This document shows, piece by piece, positions 19,386-29,831 of a stretch of 64,000 nucleotides of DNA (positions are counted from its first letter, which is position 1; every line of letters starts with the position of its first letter). Position numbers and translations under genes: made by a program. This DNA comes from Lepidostoma basale (lineage: Eukaryota; Arthropoda; Insecta; Trichoptera; Lepidostomatidae): NCBI GenBank assembly GCA_022606425.2, contig JAHDVF020001223.1, positions 186,001 through 250,000 of the forward strand, in the 5' to 3' direction. The notes below the pieces were generated by a model, which saw only the letters and a list, made by a program, of their open reading frames with translations, ran no database searches and had not been told where the DNA came from.

Positions 19386-19835
19386 TTGAAAGGTCTACGA
19401 CATGTGTATACTGCTCATGATGACATACGGACTAGAGACGACAACTCTTACAGCAAAAAGTGTCCACAGGCTCAAGTGTACACAGAGGTCTATGGAAAGA
19501 CAGATACTTGGTGTGAGCTTGCGTGACCGCATAAGGAATGAAGAAATTAGACGCCGCACCAGGGTTGCTGAAGTCATGAACCGAGTGGCAAAATTGAAAT
19601 AGCAATGGGCTGGACACTTGGCTAGACAGGGTGGCAACAGATGGGCACCCAGGATACTCAGTTGGAGACCATGAGCAAATAGGCGAAGTGTAGGAAGGCC
19701 AACTATGAGATGGACCGATGATATTGTCAAAAGGGTTGGAAAATCTTGGATACAAAGGGGGCAGGATAGAGACGAGTGGAGGAAATTGGAAGAGGCCTAT
19801 ATCCAGTAGTGGAGGGAAGAAGGTTAGAAAAGAAG
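19386..19835 (+). mobile_element. LINE-B RT C-terminal copy
   Basis: Encodes MMTYGLETTTLTAKSVHRLK, MERQILGVSLRDRIRNEEIR, a stop, then QWAGHLARQGGNRWAPRILS and EEAYIQ, with a GAAGAAG-like end. A non-LTR retrotransposon 3' end; sister copies at 21240, 35655, 47368 and 53760. Confidence 0.75.
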
Positions 19836-20320
19836 AAGTATTTTATTTTAACTTTCAAAGAACGGAGCTTTTCAAAACACTCAATGTTATGCGAGCGAAT
19901 TGCGACGCCACTGTAATAAAGCAAAGGCGGAAGACGATTGCGCCATTAATTTTTTTCCCCTCAAATAACAGCAGTTATTAAGTCCGAGTATAACGTGTCT
20001 TCGGACCTATAAACATGCTCATACATAATACGTATATCTATTGTATGCAACTTGACCTCGATTCTTAGGCGCCAGCTATAGTACGAGTAGTATACTTGTA
20101 AACCTATGGTAGATTAGTAGACTCCAAATATACAATAATTATATTGAAAATACTTATTAAACTTTATGGATTAAGGACAATTAAATAACACCTAAAACTA
20201 ATTTAGAATTTATTGTTTATTATGAATTCGAAACTCAGACAAAGGAAATAATAAATATAAATTAATAGAAAAAAACTCTTCTACGTTCGCCATACTTTAT
20301 GTTGTAGATGTTATTTATTT
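19836..20320. other. No recognised feature
   Basis: AT-rich, no open frame of note and no repeat that I can match elsewhere in the window. Confidence 0.3.
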
Positions 20321-20326
20321 TTTTAT

Positions 20327-20560
20327 ATACTTTTTTATACAACACCCACTTTTTAAACAAATTAATGTTAAATATCAAACATGTTTCGGACTACCCAGCC
20401 CTTCTTCAGTGATATTATATAGATATTTAAAATAAGTTTTGACAGATGTTATAAATATCTATATAATATCACAAAGGAAGGGCTGGGTAGTCCGAAACAT
20501 GTTGTATATTTAATTTTAATTTGTTTAAGAAGTAAATGTGTATACAAAGTATATAAAAAT
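20327..20560. repeat. Fold-back element with about 105-bp arms
   Basis: Imperfect inverted repeat: left arm about 20327-20435, right arm about 20449-20558, with a short spacer. Both arms include GGGCTGGGTAGTCC-GAAA-CATG on the appropriate strand. No transposase is encoded; mobility would be supplied in trans. Confidence 0.75.
20371..20416 (-). ncRNA. Hammerhead-like ribozyme motif
   Basis: Minus-strand order: helix I strand AATATCA (20410-20416); core CTGAAGA (20403-20409); one extra A (20402); helix II GGGCT/AGTCC with loop GGGT (20388-20401); GAAA (20384-20387); CATGTT (20378-20383), a self-complementary CATG helix III ending in the cleavage triplet GTT; helix I partner TGATATT (20371-20377), a perfect 7-bp match. 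The deviation from the canonical core is the extra A between core and helix II. Activity is untested. Confidence 0.5.
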
Positions 20561-20639
20561 AGAAAAAAAAAATATTATAAAACCATATAAAAAAATGCTA
20601 AAAAATCCATTACAATATGGTGATATTTAATATTTAATT

Positions 20640-21180
20640 GGAATTTATCAACGAAAACGGCCGTTCACAATGGAGTTCTGGTCCCAACCCTAATGTATGG
20701 AAGCGAAGCATGGAACTGGCAGAAGAAGGATGAGAGTAGAATAAATGCGGTAGAGATGAGGTCCCTAAGACGTATGTGTGGTAGAACGATATACGACAGA
20801 ATCTCAAATGCTTATATAAAAAAGGAATGTAGAGCGGAAGAAGGTATTATGAACAAAATTATGAAAGGATCGCTGCGTTGGTTCGGACATATGGAACGCA
20901 TGGATGGAGAAAGAATGGTTAAAAAAGTATACGTTAATGATGTAAATGGGGTACGGGGACGAGGCAGACCGAGCAAAACATGGCATGACCAAATTAATCA
21001 AATTTTATTGGTTGGTTATGTTAGAAGTCGGAGGAATCGACGTGCGTGTATGACTCGTTGTATGAATGTGGAGGAATCTAGAGAGGTTTGCCAGGATAGA
21101 GTTGTGTGGCGGTCCATTCTCTCTGCCTACCCCTGCGGAGAAACGGCGTGGTGGTTTATTTGTTTGTTTTGTTTGTTTGT
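20640..21180 (+). mobile_element. RTE-like LINE 3' copy with a long open frame
   Basis: Continuous frame from MYGSEAWNWQKKDESRINAV through MRSLRRMCGRTIYDRISNA, KGSLRWFGHMERMDGERMVK, GRPSKTWHDQINQI and RRACMTRCMNVEESREVCQD to SAYPCGETA, then a (GTTT)n-like tail. It is the C-terminal domain downstream of RT; the RT itself is missing (5' truncation at about 20640). Confidence 0.85.
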
Positions 21181-21210
21181 ATTGGAAAATAAACAGCGTT
21201 ATTTTCCAAT
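21181..21210. repeat. Perfect 12-bp hairpin
   Basis: ATTGGAAAATAA (21181-21192), loop ACAGCG, then TTATTTTCCAAT to 21210. It lies directly between an RTE-like tail and a LINE-B copy. Its role is unknown. Confidence 0.6.
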
Positions 21211-21239
21211 TCCAAAGTGTATTACGATTGGAATTTCAC

Positions 21240-21765
21240 ATTCATTCAATTCAATTCAGTGCTTTCGGAAAAATGGGTTACATCCTTGAAAACCGGAAAA
21301 TACCGATCAACCAAAAACAAAAAGTTTATGAAGCCTGTGTTCTGCCAGTTGGTACTTATGGTCTTGAAACTGTTACACTGTCCAAACAAAGTGCCGAGAA
21401 ACTTCAAGTGACCCAAAGAGCCATGGAAAGAGCCGTTTTAGGAATAAGCCTAAGAGACATAGTCAGAAAGATACGGTGAGAGAAAAAACAAAGGTCACTG
21501 ACATCATCCACCGGGTAGCGACTCTAAAATGGCAATGGGCAGGTCACGTAGCCAGAAGCTCAGATGAAAAGTGGACAATAAGACTGCTGACTTAGAGACC
21601 GTGGACGGCAAAGAGAAGTGCAGGGCGACCGCAACAAGAATGATGTGAACGGACACGTCGAAATAATTTGGATACAGTCAGCACAAGACAGAGTGTCACG
21701 GAAGCGAATGGAGGAAGCCTTTTTCTAGAGGTGAACAGGAATAGGCTGAGGAAGAAAAAGAAGAA
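21240..21765 (+). mobile_element. LINE-B RT C-terminal copy
   Basis: Encodes LENRKIPINQKQKVYEACVL, YGLETVTLSKQSAEKLQVTQ, AMERAVLGISLRDIV..., then frameshifted RVATLKWQWAGHVARSSDEK. It matches 35655-36062 closely. Confidence 0.75.
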
Positions 21766-21829
21766 ACTTAACTTAAAAGAAAAACAATTATTACGTGAAG
21801 GATTTAAACTACAATCAACAATGGAAAAT

Positions 21830-22110
21830 TATTATCTTCTTCTTCTTATTCTTAGTGTAGGCCTAGTGGCCTGTTTCTTAAGAGGAATTGCCCTCCCGTG
21901 AAGTCGACTCCCAGCTGTCGATCCATCTCATTGGTGGTCTGCCCGGGGGTCGTCTACCATGGGGCTGGCCGTGTAATACAATGAAGGGGAGTCTGGATGG
22001 ATCCATTCTCCTCACGTGTGCATACCAATATCTTCTCCTTTGCCTTCCCTACCTAACGACATCCTCAACCTCACATATCTCCCTTATCCGTGTATTCCTT
22101 ATGATTGTAC
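21830..22110 (-). mobile_element. LINE-C-like RT C-terminal fragment, minus strand
   Basis: Minus-strand reading includes [20 protein letters not shown] and RRPPGRPPMRWIDSWEST, matching the plus-strand copy at 51703-52000. Confidence 0.7.
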
Positions 22111-22676
22111 TTCTTGTAAACGAATTTTTTAGTTTCCCGTGATCTAATAATATTATCAAAACAACTCGTTTTAATGTTCACCACACATAATGTGTTATGT
22201 GATGACTCTTATGACTCTTAATGAATAATAATTAATTATCACATCAAGAGTTATCGCTAATCCTTGATCTTATGGTATGAAATTGAATTAGGAATATGAC
22301 TGCAGCACTCTTTCTCTTTCAAGATCCAGCGTCACTATCCACATGACTGCAGATTTTGACGTGATTGACATCATAAAGTTTTGACTTGAGCAATGACACT
22401 TGAATTATACGCGGAGGTCAATCTAATAAATCTAATTCCTCGGCAATTTATTACTCGGATCATCACACTTAGAAATATCACACAAAATGTACGTGTTACA
22501 ACAAATAGAAGACGGTCATTTCACGAGTCCAAAAAGAAGAATTGTGATAGTACAGTAGACCTTGACTCAGAAATACAATTAAGTTTTATAACCCCAAATT
22601 ACAAGATTACGAAATTGGAATAACAAATCTTGAGACACGATAAAGTCTCATGATAATTTGCAATAACAATAATCAA
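22111..22676. other. No recognised feature
   Basis: Contains a 76-codon open frame (22393-22623) rich in basic residues that I do not recognise. No repeat match elsewhere in the window. Confidence 0.25.
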
Positions 22677-22950
22677 ACTGATGAGTTTCAAGCGAAATAT
22701 TCTCAGAAGTTCAACACGAAAAAATGGCGAAAGAACAACGATCTCAAAGGGGACTCTCGAGACTGTTATTTATGAAGAAATATCGATTTCCCTGTGATGA
22801 AGGTGCAAAACCTTCAAAAACAAAACTCTTCTCGGAGATCGACGTCTTTCATATTAGTGGAAATACGCTCAGAAGGCAAATACTCTTGACTTCAGAGAAT
22901 ATCTTGTCTTCCTAATGACGAACCATCTCTCATGCGTTCCTGGTATTGTG
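22677..22950 (+). mobile_element. LINE-H coding end and 3' UTR
   Basis: Degenerate coding end (SEIDVFHISGNTLRRQILLT, ENILSS stop) followed by the ACGAACCATCTCTCATGCGTTCC 3' UTR, matching 34695-35000 in the other orientation. Confidence 0.65.
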
Positions 22951-22957
22951 TTGTATA

Positions 22958-23600
22958 TTGACACTTGATCAAACGAAATGTGCGAATATTAGACAAAATT
23001 ATCGATAAAAATGCGACTTATTTTTAGAAAAATTACCTATTTAAGAAATAGGGCGTTTTTTTTTATTTGATCTTTTGAATAATAATTAAATAAAACGATG
23101 TGTTTTTAATTACTTCCACTTTTGTCTTTATTTCGACAGCGACCTGTTTCGCCAGGGTCACTGGCATCGACAGAGCCAGTCTGTCGATAACAGCGAGCCT
23201 GGCGAAACCGGTCGCTGTCTAAATAAAGACAAAAGTGGAAGTAGTTAAAAAACATCGTTTTATTTAATTATTATTTAAAATAAACTTCCATCAAGAGATT
23301 TCAGTAAAATCATTTGATTATCTGATCTTTTTTTTCTCTTCAAGTAAGCGGCGTATTTTCTTCAAAGAGGTCTCATTTGAAAGCTAGAAAGTCTTTTTGA
23401 TATTGTTAGTTTTTTTTTTTTTTTTAGCTAGGTAGACTTTCAAATAAGACTTCATTAAAGAAAATACGGCGCTTACTTGAAGAGGAAAAAATATTGGTTT
23501 TTACATTTAAAAAAAAACGCCCCCTATTTCTTAAGTAGGTATCTTTTCCAAATAAAAATTACATTTTTATCAAGTGATCAAGTGTCGAAAATACACATTG
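22958..23600. repeat. Nested fold-back complex
   Basis: Outer inverted arms (about 22958-23065 and 23509-23600, around GACACTTGATCA and AAGAAATAGGG) enclose an inner pair (CTCTTCAAGTAAGCGGCG at about 23336-23398 and its complement at about 23425-23486). A separate fold-back element, 23075-23280, interrupts the left side. Poly-T/A runs mark the arm junctions. Confidence 0.65.
23075..23280. mobile_element. Fold-back MITE, CGAAACCGGTCGC family
   Basis: Arms of about 90 bp (AATAAAACGATG...CTTCCACTTTTGTC... and complement). Each arm contains CCAG...CTGG-C-GAAA-C(A/C)GG-TC, the reduced form of the hammerhead-like scaffold. Related sequences lie at 26020 (half) and 54905 (eroded). Confidence 0.65.
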
Positions 23601-23604
23601 TATA

Positions 23605-23880
23605 TACGGGGGTTACTATTTAAATTTCTGGCCTATAATAAGTATGATCGAAATTGGTTTTATTGTTTTTCAAAATATTCTCCACGAAGATCAATACACT
23701 TATTCATGCCTTTGAACCAATTTTCGAAACACTTTTCCCCTCGGATTTAGTACTCCAAAACATGCGTTTTAAACGCATGGGAGTCGAAAATCGTTGACCA
23801 CGCTATTTGTTTTTGATGTGCGGGAACAATGAGAAATCATTGGGTGCCAAATTAGGTCAGTACGGCGGATGATTATATTT
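23605..23880 (-). pseudogene. Mariner transposase C-terminal relic
   Basis: Minus strand resembles PNLAPNDFSLFPHIKNK, RGQRFSTPMRLK and a C-terminal EGKSVSKIGSKA segment, with stops. A possible terminal repeat begins GGGGGTTACTATTTAAATTT at about 23618. The catalytic core upstream is missing where a LINE-H tail abuts at 23881. Confidence 0.6.
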
Positions 23881-23965
23881 TACCTGTACTCAATAAATGC
23901 CTTAAACATGAATGTAGTTCGATATATCTTTTGAGTTAATAAACTGATTTGATTTGATTTGAACA
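23881..23965 (+). mobile_element. LINE-H 3' tail
   Basis: TTTTACCTGTACTCAATAAATG...TAAACTGATTTGATTTGATTTG, the 3' UTR end of LINE-H with its GATTT repeats and an AATAAA. Confidence 0.65.
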
Positions 23966-24004
23966 TATCCAAAACGTGAGCTCAAAAATGAAAATAGAAC
24001 TTTG

Positions 24005-24310
24005 AACGACATCATGTCTTTTTCTACCCTTAATACAGCAACTCTAAACAGGGATGTTGTGCTGCAACTCAACTATTCTCGAAGGTTTTCTAGCCAGGAT
24101 TTTATTTTTAATCTGACACTTTGTTTTCCGTTAACCTCGAATGACTTGAAAAATTATTTTTCTTTCTTCATTCGCTGCAGTACTTCCTCGTTTGTGACTC
24201 TTTCTGTCCATGATATTTTATATATTCTACGATATATCCACATTTCAAAGGCATCCAGCTTTTTGTTGATAGCGACAACGCAACATAGATTATTTCATCT
24301 GCCACTGTGA
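24005..24310 (-). mobile_element. LINE-A-related RT C-terminal fragment, minus strand
   Basis: Complement encodes a degenerate AFEMW..., ERVTNEEVLQRMKKE, SWLENLRE and LFRVAVL. Multiple frameshifts; no tail. Confidence 0.6.
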
Positions 24311-24599
24311 TGAACTTACCTAATTAAGGTAATGTCCGTGGACGGGAAAATAATCCATTTTAATCACATTTCTTCTGATGTGAACATTTTTCACGATAGC
24401 GAGCCTATCCTCAGAAAGCATCTAATGTAGCTCTAACGCATTTAATTGCATTTCTTTTCTCTAATTATATTAAATATTTTATTTAAATTTTCTATTTCAA
24501 GCTGATGAAGAATATATTACGAGAATGTGATTTTCAAAATTAATATATTAGATTGGGAATTATTGATGGTTGAGGTATTAGTTTTGTAAAACTCCATTA

Positions 24600-25070
24600 T
24601 TAATTTATATAAGTAAACGTGATCGTTTAGTGGTTTTACTTGGATTTAATTAATATAAAACTAACTAACTAACCATCACGCCGTCTCCCCGAAAGGGTAG
24701 GCAGAAAGAATGGACTGCCACACTTTTACTGATGCGGCACTCCATCCTTCTCTTTTCGCTCCACGGGAGAAGCGGTGTGATGGGTTGCGAACCTCATCGC
24801 CATTAATTAATATACATTATACAAATTGTGACAAATTTGTTTCGCCTTGCGAGAGCATTCTCAAACTGAACCTAATCGCCAAACAGCGTGTTCTTATATT
24901 GAATTTAGAAATCTTAAGCGTGGGGAGAAAGTATACAATGCAAAATTTTGAGTTGTTAAATAAAACAATTTTGAGTTTGAGAATGCCCTTGCAAGGTGAA
25001 ACAAATTTGTCACAATTTATATGAATTAAAGGTAAAACCACTAAACAATCGTGTTTACAATTATAAATTT
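24600..25070. repeat. Fold-back element interrupted by a composite RTE-tailed insertion
   Basis: Outer arms (GATCGTTTAGTGGTTTTAC at about 24623 and GTAAAACCACTAAACAATC at about 25033) and inner arms (CAAATTGTGACAAATTTG at about 24818 and complement at about 24998) belong to one fold-back unit. A minus-strand composite element occupies about 24657-24812. The inner arm carries GAGAA-T-GCYCTTGCAAGGC-GAAA-CAAATTTG-TC, again the common scaffold. Confidence 0.65.
24657..24812 (-). mobile_element. Composite RTE-tailed hairpin element, minus strand
   Basis: Starts with CTAA tail repeats and the complement of the RTE-like terminus, then the module GCATCAGT...GAAAAGAGAAGG complement also found at 29100-29230 and 58560-58660. 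Confidence 0.6.
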
Positions 25071-25219
25071 AGATTTGGAATGTTATAATATATTGTATTA
25101 AAAATTAGTAAATTAAATATAAATTTATATTCAGTTGACTTTGTTGTTATGGGATGACAAAATAACAAAATAAGTAATAATAGTCCAGTCACTCAAAGCT
25201 GCATTTAGATATTTAAGCT

Positions 25220-25368
25220 TTATTTTTTCTGAACTTTGGAGCCATCAATTTTTATTACTGTGCCGATCAAAACACCTATTTTTCTTGATTCTTCAACCTT
25301 TTCGTTGGCATTTGTTATTATTATACGCCCGAATAGACTTTGAATGATGGGTATGAAATCCGGACATC
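25220..25368 (-). CDS. Possible alternative terminal exon, minus strand
   Basis: On the minus strand, AG at 25369-25370 (TTCAACAG|GATGTCC) is followed by a 48-codon open stretch to TAA at 25220-25222. It includes CPDFIPIIQSLFGRIII and KIGVLIGTVIKIDGSKVQKK. The two leading bases before the first full codon make it a phase-1 exon, matching the exit phase of the exon at 61362-61431. The stop overlaps AATAAA. The two other frames contain stops. It does not recur in the window and I do not recognise it. The pyrimidine tract is weak, so it may be chance. Confidence 0.3.
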
Positions 25369-25549
25369 CTGTTGAACATTTTCATCAATTTAAATAATTG
25401 GAATGTGATTAGGTTAATCTGAGGTAAATTCGTGATACAAATTAATTATGTCAGTTCCATATTCAACGCATGAAGAATGACAAATAACATAATCAAATGA
25501 TATAACATATAACTCTTAATGGAGGTTCATTTTAAATAACAATTAAATA

Positions 25550-26020
25550 AAACCTTATGTATGGAAGTGAAGCATGGAACTGGCAAAAAAGGATGAAAGT
25601 AGAATAAATGCAGTAGAAATGAGATCTCTAAGACGAATGTGTAGAAAACCTGTATATGATAGAGTGACAAATGTAAGTATAAGAAGTGAATGTGGTGCGA
25701 ATGAAAATGTTATGAACAAAATAAGGAAAGCGTCATTAAGATGGTTTGAGTGAAGACAGAATGGTAAAGAAGGTATATGTAAACGGCGTGAACGGAGCTA
25801 GAAAAAGAGGAAGGCCGAGGAAAACGTGGCACGATCAAATCAATCTAATATTAAATGTCGGTCACGTGAGAAGTCGGTGAAATCTACGTGCGTGCATGAC
25901 AAGATGTATGAATGTAGAGGAATCGAGAGAAGTATGTCAGGACAGAACAGTGTGGCGTTCCATTCTTTCTGCCTACCCCTCCGGGGAGACGGCGTGATGG
26001 TTAGTTAGTTAGTTAGTTTT
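25550..26020 (+). mobile_element. RTE-like LINE 3' copy, TTAG-tailed
   Basis: From MYGSEAWNWQK-like sequence to the SAYPSGET terminus and (TTAG)n tail. A deletion near 25750 removes the FGHMERM segment and shifts the frame. Confidence 0.75.
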
Positions 26021-26105
26021 TTATAAATACTTCCACATTTGACTTTATTTTCACAGCACCGGTTTCGCCAGGCACGCTAGCATCGACAGACTGGTGACAC
26101 TATTG
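26020..26105. repeat. Half of a CGAAACCGG fold-back
   Basis: Complement reads CTGTCGATGCTAGC...CTGG-C-GAAA-CCGG-TGCTG, as in 23075-23280, with only one arm left. Confidence 0.5.
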
Positions 26106-26300
26106 CAGACCGAGTCCATTATATGCATACAAATAAAGGGTGGTAAACATGATTCTAAACAAAAATAATCTTAAATTTACTGAATTTAAATATTGGTATT
26201 ACAGGTATTCAAGAAGATTCATATTCAAAACAATAGATTTTAAATTTTATTAGAGCTGACATATTTATATATAACGCTTGATATATATTTATATATAACA
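26106..26300 (+). repeat. About 200-bp interspersed repeat, copy 1
   Basis: GGTGGTAAACATGATTCTA, then ATTTAAATATTGGTATTACAG; a second copy lies at 45430-45645. Both are preceded by CTGGTGACAC. Unknown class. Confidence 0.6.
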
Positions 26301-26344
26301 TTCGATATTTTTATTTATTTATGCATTTTCCAGCTAATGTAAAT

Positions 26345-26540
26345 CCTGCGTGGATAGGGGCGGGCCTAGGGATTGTTTAAGCGAAGCTGACGAAGGGGCG
26401 CCGCTGCGTCCTATAACAGCTTCGGGTAAGCGGCGGGTAACCTTCTATGTCTTTATTTATCTGTTTGTTTGTTCATTTGCATTTGTATTAACAATCATTG
26501 TATGTTACCCTACAATAAATAAATCTTCTTATTTTTCTTT
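26345..26540 (+). mobile_element. LINE-I 3' end
   Basis: GGGCCTAGGG...GAAGCTGACGAA...GCTTCGGGTAAGCGG, ending in an AATAAATAAAT-like tail. Sister copies at 30945-31115 and, inverted, 54185-54330. No coding sequence; LINE origin is inferred from tails and recurrence. Confidence 0.5.
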
Positions 26541-26544
26541 AACA

Positions 26545-26965
26545 TCCGTTGTCGTCCACTGCTGGACTTAGGCCTCCCCCATACTTCTCCATATATGAAA
26601 TGTCATACGGGGGGTGGTTGGCATTACAACGCCACGCTTGCCAGACGGGTTGGCGAGGTGTCCTTCCACGTTAGCCTATGCATCAATATCATCGCATAGT
26701 TTCCAGGGGAGACCCAAAGTCGAGGAGGTGTGGATAGGTACTTGGGATCAGATCAATCCTCCAGCGTAGCATGGCCATGCACCGCTCGAAGAGTCAATAG
26801 GATCCCCCTTACTCCCCCTATAAACGTTCGATAATTAAAAATCAAGAGATTAAGGTATCCCCACAGAAAAAAAAAATCACAAGGGGCCAAATCAGGAGAG
26901 CGCACTGACCAGTTCAAATCGCCTCTTAGGGAGATGAGATGTATTATAAGTTTTATATTTAACAA
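26545..26965 (-). mobile_element. LINE scrap plus a Tc1/mariner-superfamily transposase scrap
   Basis: 26545-26640 complement resembles a LINE C-terminus (KYGGGLSPAVDDN). 26815-26965 complement reads SPDLAPCDFFFLWGYLN, the third-Asp block of a Tc1/mariner-type transposase. Both are eroded. Confidence 0.5.
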
Positions 26966-27029
26966 TATTATACATTTTATGGGAAGGGGGCGTTGGAATT
27001 TTTCTTTCTTGTAAAGGAGAAAAGATTAG

Positions 27030-27540
27030 GAAGCTATGGTCCAAATTATTTTAAATGAACCATTTCATATTTTATTTATACGCGTCCATTATCATAAAAA
27101 AAATTCAATCCTGATATATACATATAGTTGAAATTATTGGAACCAATTTTGTGGTCCCACAATATAATAATATTTTCCGAATCAAACATTTTGCGGTATT
27201 ATGTAAGATAACTATAAATTACAGATAGAGTATAAGTTATGTTCGTAATAAAATATTCAAAGTCACTCCCAGATGACATTTGCAATAGGATATTTTTCCG
27301 CATATCACTAACCGCATGATACCCCGCTCCGTAATACGGTGAAGGTAGGATAAGGATGTACTCTTCACACAAAGAGATATAAAAGCAGTCTGAATAAAAT
27401 TAATAATTTTAATAAATCACTTACTGTTGAGAAACAAAAATATTTCAACGCCAACGCAGTTTAAGGTTGGGCATTTTAAACTGGTGTAAACAGTATCATT
27501 GATACACAAGACAAAGGTTTCCCTAACTTAAATTATAATA
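27030..27540. other. No recognised feature
   Basis: AT-rich. The start (GGAAGGGGGCGTTGG... to about 27040) resembles the hAT-like piece at 37030-37130; otherwise nothing is identifiable. Confidence 0.3.
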
Positions 27541-27544
27541 TTAA

Positions 27545-28015
27545 AAAAAGTCAAGGCTCAAGTGTCCTGAAAGAATCCAGTATAAACTATGCTGGACGGT
27601 TTTTAAAGCGCTTCACGGAATGGCACCAGCCTATATATCTGAACTTTGTGTTGCTGATAGCCCTAACTTGCGGCAATCTACGCTTCGATCAGCAAACTCC
27701 TCGGCAATAGGCAGATTAGTTGAGCCAAAGCGCAACCCCCGGACAAATTTCGGAGATCGGGCCTTCGCAGTGGCAGGTCCGTCCGCCTGGAATATGCTTC
27801 CTGCACGCCTCAGATGCATTGACAATCCGACAGACTTTAGATCTCACCTAAAAACCCACCTTTTCAAAATATCCCATAAAATGTAAACAACGGTTATCTG
27901 ATTGCTGGTGTCACATGCAGCTCTCATGACTAAAAACATTGTCAAAGCGCCCTTGAGGTGAGCTATTCACGAAAACGGCGCTATACAAATTAGCCTAATT
28001 ATTATTATTATTACA
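27545..28015 (+). mobile_element. LINE-G (CR1/L2-like) RT C-terminus with ATT tail
   Basis: Open frame MAPAYISELCVADSPN, RSANSSAIGRLVEPK, FGDRAFAVAGPSAWNMLP and LKTHLFKI, the C-terminal signature of CR1/L2-type reverse transcriptases. The 3' UTR has GCGCCCTTGAGGTGA and ends in (ATT)n. Tails of the same family occur at 31730, 39945 and 45370. Confidence 0.8.
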
Positions 28016-28525
28016 GTGTTTAATAAAATGAAATCACTCTTCTGTAATGATAACATAAACTTGAAACCCCGCCAGAGAATGATCAAATGTGGCCTGTTTT
28101 ATTGTATGGATGTGAAACATGGACCTTGAAAGTCAACTCAATGAACAGACTGGAAGTATTTGAAATGTGGTTCCATCGCCGAATGCTCAAAATTCCCTAG
28201 ACAGACATCGTTACCAATACCGAAGTCCTGAGGCGAGTTGACAGGGAACTATTATCAACTATCAAGGTTCGGAAAATTTCACATCTGGGTCATATATTGC
28301 GTGGGGAAAAGTGCCACCTTCTCCAACTGATATTGGAGGGGGAAATTGAGGGACGCCGAGGGCCCGGTAAGAGAAAAATGTCCTGGTTGTGAAACGTGAG
28401 GGAGTGGACTGGCATCCAAAGTATGGAGGAGCTGTTCCGAGCGGCGCAGGACAAGGACAGGTTCGCCGAGGTGATCGCCAACGTTGGGAGGACCCGACAG
28501 GGCACTTGAAGAAGAAGAAGATAGA
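28016..28525 (+). mobile_element. LINE-A RT C-terminal copy
   Basis: FNKMKSLFCNDNINLKPRQR, MNRLEVFEMW-like and HLGHILRGEKCHLLQL in broken frames, with GAAGAAGAAG tail. Nearly identical in layout to 61470-61940. Confidence 0.75.
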
Positions 28526-28529
28526 TAAC

Positions 28530-28922
28530 ACACCTATTGAGAAAGTCATGCGATTCACTTACCAAGGCATAGAGATCGGTAGCTACAGTGACCTATATGA
28601 CGAGGTACAAGCACAAACAATGCTAACAAACTACATGCTAACCGAAAGTAAAGTCAAGATATACAAGGCATGCGTTCGCCCCATCATGAGGTATGGAATA
28701 AAGGTCAGAGCCGATACCAATAGAACTAAGAACCTTCTTAGAGTAGCAGAAGTGCGAACCCTACGCTCCATCGCAGGCAAAACCCTCGGAGATCGGATCA
28801 GAAATAAATCGATAAGATCTGTCTTTGGTTTTGAGGACATAGTGAGACGGGGAAGAAGCAGAAGGCGCTTTTGGAGGCGTGGATCGCATGGAGAATACAA
28901 GAATTGCAAAAATTGTTAAAGA
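28530..28922 (+). mobile_element. LINE-C RT C-terminal copy
   Basis: RFTYQGIEIGSYSDLYDEVQ, YMLTESKVKIYKACVRPIMR, TNRTKNLLRVAEVRTLRSI, GKTLGDRIRNKSIR, EDIVRRGRSRRRFWRR in one frame. The inverted sister is at 57460-57895. Confidence 0.8.
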
Positions 28923-28974
28923 TGAAAACCCAAGCCGATCATTCGACACTATCATACAAAGAGTATCCACACAA

Positions 28975-29262
28975 AAATAACATTATGTGTTCTATTATTT
29001 TTAATGTGTTATTTTATTGTATATCATTGTATTTTATTATATTTGTTTTAGATTTATTTTGTGGACGTTGGACGATCTAAATGTGCGCGGGATATGCCTA
29101 TCGGTGGCGATGTTGTTCGCAACCCATCACGCCGCGTCTCCCGCGGGGGCGAAAAGAGAAGGATGGAGTACCGCATCAGTTAAAGTGTGGCATTCCATTC
29201 ATTCTGCCTACCCCTTCGGAGAGACGGCGTGACAGTTAGTTAGTTAGTTAGTTATTTATATT
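28975..29262 (+). mobile_element. Composite RTE-tailed hairpin element, TTAG-tailed
   Basis: A 5' module unrelated to the RTE-like coding region (TTTTAGATTTATTTTGTGG, GTGCGCGGGA...) is followed by AACCCATCACGCCGCGTCTC and then the final about 55 bp of the RTE-like family and (TTAG)n. The internal CACGCCG..TCTC is complementary to the terminal GAGACGGCGTG, so the 3' end can fold back. Probably a non-autonomous passenger of the RTE-like machinery. Confidence 0.6.
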
Positions 29263-29822
29263 TGTAGCGATGACTTAACTAACAATGCGTTCAAATAACC
29301 CTGTAATTTTACTGTATATGTGAGTTGATGTTTTGGTACCTATTACCAATACTTGGGTAATTACTTGTATCGATTTTGACCCGAACAAAAGTCAGCATTG
29401 TTTACTGAATTTTTCTCAATGTCAAAGGATAATTGCAACGAATGGATATCCGACAATTATTAACATTGATAATTTATACACGTGATTAGAATAAATGTCA
29501 GAGCAATTATCTTTTTACACTCAATTATTCAACTCAGAAACGAAGCTTTTGTTGTTTTGTTCGCCATTTTGTCGTCATTAAACCATATATGTACCATTGG
29601 CTGATCAAGTCAAGCGGGGGCCCCTAGCGGTTAGCGTTTTTCGGGCCCTTAAACTATGTACAAAAAACTCTCAAAATTAACAAAATTGAAAAGAAATCCT
29701 AACTCATTACGAAAAACTCACATTAATAACAAAACAGAAAAGTAATAAAAACTAAAAAAATACGTTGTTATTTAAAATTTCATTGTGAAAAATATTTTTT
29801 TTTTAATATTTTTTTTTATGTA
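29263..29822. other. No recognised feature
   Basis: No open frame or repeat match; GGGGGCCCCTAGCGG at about 29618 is a GC-rich island in AT-rich sequence. Confidence 0.25.
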
Positions 29823-29831
29823 TATTTAGAT

